Source: DAOPKN01 sp035391225 (lineage in GTDB: Bacteria; Thermotogota; Thermotogae; MWEM01). Taken from it: a stretch of DNA of 9,174 nucleotides. How positions within the stretch are numbered: the stretch's first letter is position 1; each line of letters opens with the position of its first letter. Below the pieces are notes generated by a model. The model was given only the letters and a program-made list of their open reading frames with translations. It did no database searches and was not told the origin of the DNA. Shown here in pieces: positions 5,223-9,174 of the stretch. The position numbers and the translations under genes were made by a program. The stretch spans positions 1-9,174 of the forward strand of contig DAOPKN010000079.1 of NCBI GenBank assembly GCA_035391225.1, written 5' to 3'.

Positions 5223-6923
5223 TTGAAACGCTGGAAAAAGGACTTGTGGATCGTGGTTTCTCTTTTGCTTCCGTCTTTGTTCTTTTCGGGGTTGGGCCCA
5301 AGGGTTGTGGAACCTTGCTGGAGTTTGGAGACCATCGTTCCCCCATGCCCCATCGCCATTCCCTTCGATGTGGGTGTTCTTTCGGATGGCACGGTTCTGG
5401 CTTTCCAGGAAGATGGAAAACCCATTGGTATTGGGGAAAACGGGGAGATGTTTTGCCTGGATAGCTTCTACCCCCAAGGATACGGTATGAACGGGTACTT
5501 CGAGGCAGACTCGTACGATAACATCTGGGCGGTCGTCCCCCCCATGGGGCAGCTGGTGTTCCTGAAAAGGGGAAAAGGCCAGATGCAAGTACTCGTGGAC
5601 CACCTGGAGTTCGGAGGGCTGGGCACCATTGCTACGGTTCCCGGCAGGCTGGAAGCCTACTTCTCGGTGTTCCACGAAGAGCCCTGCCTATACCGTTTTT
5701 CCTTCGAGAAGGGATTGGAGCAGGTTTTCCAGGCGAAGCGGGGAGGGTCCATCAACGGGGTGGAGGTAACCCCATCCGGGGACGTGTTCTTCTTGGAAGG
5801 TTCCACGTTGTTTCAACTGTCCCCGGATTCTGGGGAGAGGAAGAGATGCGTGGAACTGGGAAACGCCTACTGCATCCACGATTCGCTGACTTCCGATCCG
5901 GAAGGCAACCTCTACGTTGCGCTTCTTCCCATTGTGCCTGAGAAGGAAGGGCAGGAAAAACCCTTTGGCCCCATGCAAATTCTTCGGATCGCGCGCGATT
6001 TTTCCATCCAAGTTTTCTTCGAAGCAAAACCCGGGGAACCCCGTTGCGAGGGTATGGTGTACGACCCCGTTCATTCTCGGCTGGTTCTCGCGCTCCGCGG
6101 TCGGAACGATATCGCAGTTCTGCACAACGATCAGCTGCATTCGCTTGTCAACCCAAAGCTCCGCTTCCTTTCCACCGCCCAGAACATCGCCTTTTCCCCA
6201 GAAGGGGAGTGCTGGGTGAACAGCTTCGAACTGGGGCTTTTCGCGGTGGACGTGCAAAACGGGGAGAACCGCTACCTTGGGCTGGTGGAAAACCCTTTCC
6301 AGCCTCCAAAAGCCGGAATGGCATTTGACGCCGAGGGACGGTTGTGGTACTGCAGTGCTTCAACCGGTTTTGCGCGTTCGTTCCTTTCGCTCCTGGGAGA
6401 AGAAGGGGTTATCGCCGAAGTGGAAGTCGCGGGTATGCCCTCGGACGTTGTGATTTCGGAACAAGGGGAAGTTTTCTACACCGACTACGAGCTTTCGGGC
6501 GTTTTTCAACTGCTGCGCAACGGGACATCGGTTCTCCTGGCAACCGTTCCCCATCCCACTTCTCTGGTGAAGTTCGGGGAAAGGTTCCTTGTTTCGGGAA
6601 GTGCACGAATCGATCCCGCATTCAACGTTCGCCAGCAGTGCAAGCAAGTTCCGGTGCCCGAGAAGGTCTATTCTTTTTCCCCGGGAATTCCAGCGGTTGT
6701 GTTACTGGACATTCCCGACGTGGGTTTTCTCGATACGGATGGGACGGGGAAAGTCTTCTTTCCCCAGGGAGAAAGCATCTGGGAATACGATCTTTCCACG
6801 GGCCTTTTGCACAAGCTGGTGGAAGGGGGAAAGTCCTTCTCCGCGGCAAAACTCGGCCCCGACGGGGCACTGTACCTGGTGGATGATTCGGCGTACGCTA
6901 TCTACCGCCTGAAGCGGGAATGA
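5223..6923 (+). CDS. exported beta-propeller (NHL/SMP-30-like) protein, function unknown
   Basis: 566 aa starting at TTG. MKRWKKD then a hydrophobic stretch (about 8-24) is a signal peptide or N-terminal anchor; no lipobox is visible, so the protein is exported but probably not a lipoprotein. The rest is about ten repeats of a short beta-hairpin motif of the form D/S-x-x-G-x-hydrophobic-aromatic: SDGTVLAF (54-61), DSYDNIWAV (96-104), TPSGDVFFL (183-191), DPEGNLYVAL (225-234), SPEGECWVNS (325-334), DAEGRLWYC (369-377), SEQGEVFYTD (412-421), DGTGKVFFP (506-514) and GPDGALYLVDD (545-555), among others. Such repeats build beta-propellers like NHL, SMP-30/gluconolactonase and Vgb. No catalytic residues can be assigned. 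Several cysteines are present, unlike most exported propellers of anaerobes. It is third in the operon after the GS-like gene, and its last 26 bp overlap the convergent gene. Confidence 0.82.
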   Translation: MKRWKKDLWIVVSLLLPSLFFSGLGPRVVEPCWSLETIVPPCPIAIPFDVGVLSDGTVLAFQEDGKPIGIGENGEMFCLDSFYPQGYGMNGYFEADSYDNIWAVVPPMGQLVFLKRGKGQMQVLVDHLEFGGLGTIATVPGRLEAYFSVFHEEPCLYRFSFEKGLEQVFQAKRGGSINGVEVTPSGDVFFLEGSTLFQLSPDSGERKRCVELGNAYCIHDSLTSDPEGNLYVALLPIVPEKEGQEKPFGPMQILRIARDFSIQVFFEAKPGEPRCEGMVYDPVHSRLVLALRGRNDIAVLHNDQLHSLVNPKLRFLSTAQNIAFSPEGECWVNSFELGLFAVDVQNGENRYLGLVENPFQPPKAGMAFDAEGRLWYCSASTGFARSFLSLLGEEGVIAEVEVAGMPSDVVISEQGEVFYTDYELSGVFQLLRNGTSVLLATVPHPTSLVKFGERFLVSGSARIDPAFNVRQQCKQVPVPEKVYSFSPGIPAVVLLDIPDVGFLDTDGTGKVFFPQGESIWEYDLSTGLLHKLVEGGKSFSAAKLGPDGALYLVDDSAYAIYRLKRE

Positions 6924-9174
6924 ACACTTTCTCGGGGGAGTAGCGCTGGATCATCCAGAAGTCCTCGAACCCGTGGTTGCCACTCGCGTCGAAATCGTCG
7001 GAATCGGTGGCATATCCAAGCACGTACGCTCCCCAAGGGGTGACGTGCAAGGTGCGGGTGGGGTAGGCGCCCCGTAGCATGGCCAGGGTTCCTACCATGT
7101 TCATCGCATCGAAACTACTTCCACCGTGCGCTTGGTACCACAAGGGTGTTCCGTGGGGGTCGATTTCTACCACCCAGGCGTCGGACATCCCATGCTCGCC
7201 GTAGACCAGTGAGCCCATGACAACCCCGGAACACAGCGTATTTCCGTTGTCGAGAAGAACGAAATCATCCAAGGCCTCCAGCCCGGAGGAACCGAATTGG
7301 CTGAACCAACTTACCTCGTAGTCCTCGTCCAGCCGAACCACGAGGGCGTCGAAGAAACCTCCCATTACGTCATTGCCTACGATGTATCCAACGACCATAA
7401 ACCCCCCGTCGGGGTGGGGCTTGATTTTGGCAAGGAGCTCATCGTCCTCCGGTTCGCTCCGCACGGAAATGCTCTTGGCGGTTACCAGCGACAGGTCGGA
7501 AAGGTCCACTTCGGCCAGCCAGATGTCGGTGTAACCCTGCTCCCCGCAATGGTCGGTGACATCGGTGTCGGTGGAATCCGACGTTCCACCCAACAGTAAG
7601 TGCCCGTTGGAAAGCAAACAAGCGGAATTTGCCATGTCATCCCCCGATCCCCCGTACGTGGCCACCTCGGTGGTTTCGCCCACGGGGTCATACTTGGCAA
7701 CGAAAAAATCACTGGTAATGGTTACCGATTCCACTTTGGAGGATGCGGTACCGGAAAGGATGATATCCCCGGAATCCAGTTGCAGCACGCTGGCCACGAA
7801 CACCCACAGCCCGTCCAACGAAAGCACCTGTTGCCAATCGGCGTTGAGGTAGGGGTCAAGCTGAAGCAGGTATAACCCAGGCTCTCCATCCGAAGGTGAA
7901 GAACTTTCCAATGCGCAGGAGCCCGCCACGAGGAAACCCTCTTCGTTCTCGATGGCCACGCTCCCGCCGTTGAAAAGGGTGTCCGAAGCAGCAGCGTAGT
8001 GGTGATGCTGTTCGTGCAACAGCAGACCGTTTTCATCGGTGCGGATCACCCACAGGTCCTCCACCGTGTCCCCCTTGTTTTGCACGTCCCCGTCGTCGGA
8101 ATCGGTGCCTCCCACCATCAGGTACCCCCCATCTTCCAGGGGTAGCAAGCAGAAGGGAGAATCATCCCCCGATCCCCCGTAACAATTGGACCAATTGGGG
8201 GTGGGCATGGTGGTAAACGACCAGGTCTGCGAGGGCGTGATAGCTCGGGTCCCGTTTCGCAGGTCGTTTGCCTGGACTTGCCAGTAGAAGGGGGTGTTGA
8301 AGTCCAACCCCGTGAGAGAAAGGGAGGGTTGGTCAAGGTCTTGGCCCACGCGGTTCATGGCGTTGGGGTCCTTGCCCAGGTACACGTCGTAGCGCAACGA
8401 ATCGCTGTCGGGATCCAGGCTTTCCCAGGAGAGCTCGATATCAGCATACACGTAGGTTGCCCCGTCATCGGGCGAAGGATTTTGTGGGGGCCCCGGAGGG
8501 GTGTTTGGGGTTGCACGGGTGGTGAAGATCCAGCGCTGGCTTTCGCTGTTTCCCCCGCGCCCGTCGGATGCGAGGATCTTCCAGTAGTAATTCGTGGCGT
8601 ATGCCAGCCCCATCACTTCCCACGAAAAGGTGCTGATGTCCTGGGCAACTGGCTGCAGGTTGGCAGGCTGGTTCCCGAACAGCACGTCGAAGTGCAACGT
8701 GTCTCCATCGGGGTCTTGGCATTGCCAGTGCAAGGTCAGCTCGGAGGCGCAATCCGTTTGGCCATCGGCAGGGACGGGGGAATGTGCCGCATCCGGAGCG
8801 CGGTTTGGTGAGGCTTCCACCGAAAAACTCCACACCGGTCCGGCTTTCTGGGCGCGTTTGCCATCGGGAGAAAGGTCGAAGGCTACCACCTGCCAGTAGT
8901 ATGTATTGCCGTACGAGAGGCCGGAGCGCTGGAGGCTTTTTGCGGTCTGATGTTCTGCTACCAGGTCCAGGCAACAGGCGACGGTTCCGAAGTACACGTC
9001 GAACACCAGCGCGTCTCCATCGGGATCGGTGGCCTGCCACTCCAGGGAAAGGGACGTGGGGCAATGGGTCGCACCGTCCGCTGGAAAGGGGTCTGAGGGA
9101 ACGGCAGGATCCAGGTTTGGAGTAGGTTCGGTGGTGAAGAACCAGGTGGGGCCCAGGATGTCCTGCCGGGAGGT
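6898..9174 (-). CDS. large surface-type protein: fibronectin-III-like modules plus seven-repeat propeller (5' end outside window)
   Basis: The reading frame is open from the right window edge to a TAG at 6898-6900, giving 758 residues with the N-terminus missing. A GTG at 9006 falls inside a repeat module (DALVFDVYFG) and is not the start. It begins with the tail of one module (WFFTTEPTPN), followed by three fibronectin-III-like modules of 100-104 residues (8194-9114). It then has a domain of seven repeats of 55-67 residues (6928-8193) with YGGSGDD, GTDSDDGD and W-x-hydrophobic-x-x-D blocks, and a nine-residue tail, VFIPASGGR. No catalytic motif, sorting signal or transmembrane helix is visible in this part. 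Proteins of this layout are typically secreted or cell-surface, with Fn3 stalks and a propeller for binding; the ligand is unknown. It is convergent with, and overlaps, the plus-strand propeller gene. Confidence 0.85.
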   Translation of the reverse strand, partial: TSRQDILGPTWFFTTEPTPNLDPAVPSDPFPADGATHCPTSLSLEWQATDPDGDALVFDVYFGTVACCLDLVAEHQTAKSLQRSGLSYGNTYYWQVVAFDLSPDGKRAQKAGPVWSFSVEASPNRAPDAAHSPVPADGQTDCASELTLHWQCQDPDGDTLHFDVLFGNQPANLQPVAQDISTFSWEVMGLAYATNYYWKILASDGRGGNSESQRWIFTTRATPNTPPGPPQNPSPDDGATYVYADIELSWESLDPDSDSLRYDVYLGKDPNAMNRVGQDLDQPSLSLTGLDFNTPFYWQVQANDLRNGTRAITPSQTWSFTTMPTPNWSNCYGGSGDDSPFCLLPLEDGGYLMVGGTDSDDGDVQNKGDTVEDLWVIRTDENGLLLHEQHHHYAAASDTLFNGGSVAIENEEGFLVAGSCALESSSPSDGEPGLYLLQLDPYLNADWQQVLSLDGLWVFVASVLQLDSGDIILSGTASSKVESVTITSDFFVAKYDPVGETTEVATYGGSGDDMANSACLLSNGHLLLGGTSDSTDTDVTDHCGEQGYTDIWLAEVDLSDLSLVTAKSISVRSEPEDDELLAKIKPHPDGGFMVVGYIVGNDVMGGFFDALVVRLDEDYEVSWFSQFGSSGLEALDDFVLLDNGNTLCSGVVMGSLVYGEHGMSDAWVVEIDPHGTPLWYQAHGGSSFDAMNMVGTLAMLRGAYPTRTLHVTPWGAYVLGYATDSDDFDASGNHGFEDFWMIQRYSPEKVFIPASGGR
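6928..8193 (-). repeat. seven tandem ~60-residue repeats, predicted seven-bladed propeller
   Basis: Repeats in N-to-C order are at 8008-8193, 7825-8007, 7660-7824, 7474-7659, 7297-7473, 7129-7296 and 6928-7128. A repeat usually opens with GGSGDD or a degenerate form (FGSSGLEALDD, HGGSSFDAM), then has a hydrophobic strand, an NG/GG turn, a strand ending in G-G/Y-T, an Asp-rich loop (TDSDDGD, SDSTDTD, TDSDDFD) and a W/L-hydrophobic strand ending in D-x-x-G. Repeats 1, 4, 6 and 7 are clearest; 2, 3 and 5 are degenerate in the first block. Boundaries were drawn by eye. Confidence 0.7.
7637..8181 (-). repeat. 20-bp exact direct repeat (7637-7656 and 8162-8181)
   Basis: The two copies are identical over 20 bp and encode YGGSGDD in repeats 4 and 1 of the propeller domain. 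A 15-bp match encoding the Asp-rich TDSDD region also occurs at 6995-7009 and 8093-8107. The identity suggests fairly recent duplication or strong codon constraint. Confidence 0.85.
8194..9114 (-). repeat. three tandem fibronectin-III-like modules
   Basis: Modules lie at 8803-9114 (104 aa), 8503-8802 (100 aa) and 8194-8502 (103 aa). Each has P-x-DG near the start, then L-x-W, then DPDGD or DPDSD, FDV/YDV-x-hydrophobic-G, a Y-Y/F-Y-W strand (TYYWQV, NYYWKI, PFYWQV), an A-x-D turn, and ends with W-x-F followed by PN. The end of a further module is seen at 9115-9174, so the array continues beyond the window. Confidence 0.85.

Noticed and set aside
6946..6958. Perfect palindrome CTGGAT-C-ATCCAG near the convergent gene ends as a terminator
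   Set aside because: It has only six pairs with a one-base centre, no T-run on either strand, and lies within coding sequence.
8278..9125. Plus-strand open frames opposite the Fn3-like modules
   Set aside because: The minus strand carries periodic Fn3 motifs across the same interval, so the plus-strand frames are shadows.
1..9174. CRISPR arrays, insertion sequences, integrase or phage genes
   Set aside because: No regularly spaced direct repeats, terminal inverted repeats with a transposase, or recombinase motifs were found; the only repeats are protein modules and operator-like motifs.

Overview
The window is bacterial DNA: strong Shine-Dalgarno sites at ATG, GTG and TTG starts, hairpin-plus-T-run terminators and sigma70-type -10 boxes. 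It is moderately GC-rich. The mix of a small-subunit haem catalase, a flavoredoxin-like protein, a long glutamine synthetase of a type I associate with anaerobic Clostridia-like bacteria, and large secreted repeat proteins suggests an anaerobic or microaerophilic, possibly thermophilic lineage (Firmicutes, Synergistota, Atribacterota or similar). This placement is inference; nothing here fixes the taxon.

Layout. (1) 1-55: the end of something transcribed on the plus strand, closed by a strong terminator. (2) 70-2602: a divergent stress module. A complete monofunctional catalase lies on the minus strand, and a plus-strand regulator with an N-terminal AraC-type DNA-binding domain and a C-terminal GyrI-like ligand domain lies opposite. 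The roughly 180-bp gap between them holds a perfect catalase -10 box, a perfect dyad where the -35 should be, and seven copies of the pentamer GGCAA/TTGCC, a plausible operator array. (3) 2638-2676: a terminator whose hairpin runs into an extended -10 promoter. (4) 2722-6923: a three-gene plus-strand operon. A flavoredoxin-like FMN protein overlaps by ATGA a 623-aa glutamine synthetase-family enzyme, followed after 48 nt by an exported beta-propeller protein with a TTG start. (5) 6898-9174: a minus-strand gene, cut by the window edge, encoding a large surface-type protein with at least three fibronectin-III-like modules and a C-terminal domain of seven ~60-residue repeats, probably a seven-bladed propeller. 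Its 3' end overlaps the 3' end of the plus-strand operon by 26 bp.

How the parts may work together. The catalase and regulator look like one control unit, in which a small molecule sensed by the GyrI-like domain would alter catalase expression. The flavoredoxin/GS pair looks translationally coupled, suggesting matched amounts of a flavin electron-transfer protein and an ATP-dependent amide-forming ligase. No mobile element, CRISPR array, tRNA or rRNA is visible. The most unusual signals are the operator array, a second well-formed ribosome-binding site inside the regulator gene that could release its ligand domain as a separate protein, the flavoredoxin-GS coupling, and the Fn3/seven-repeat protein.
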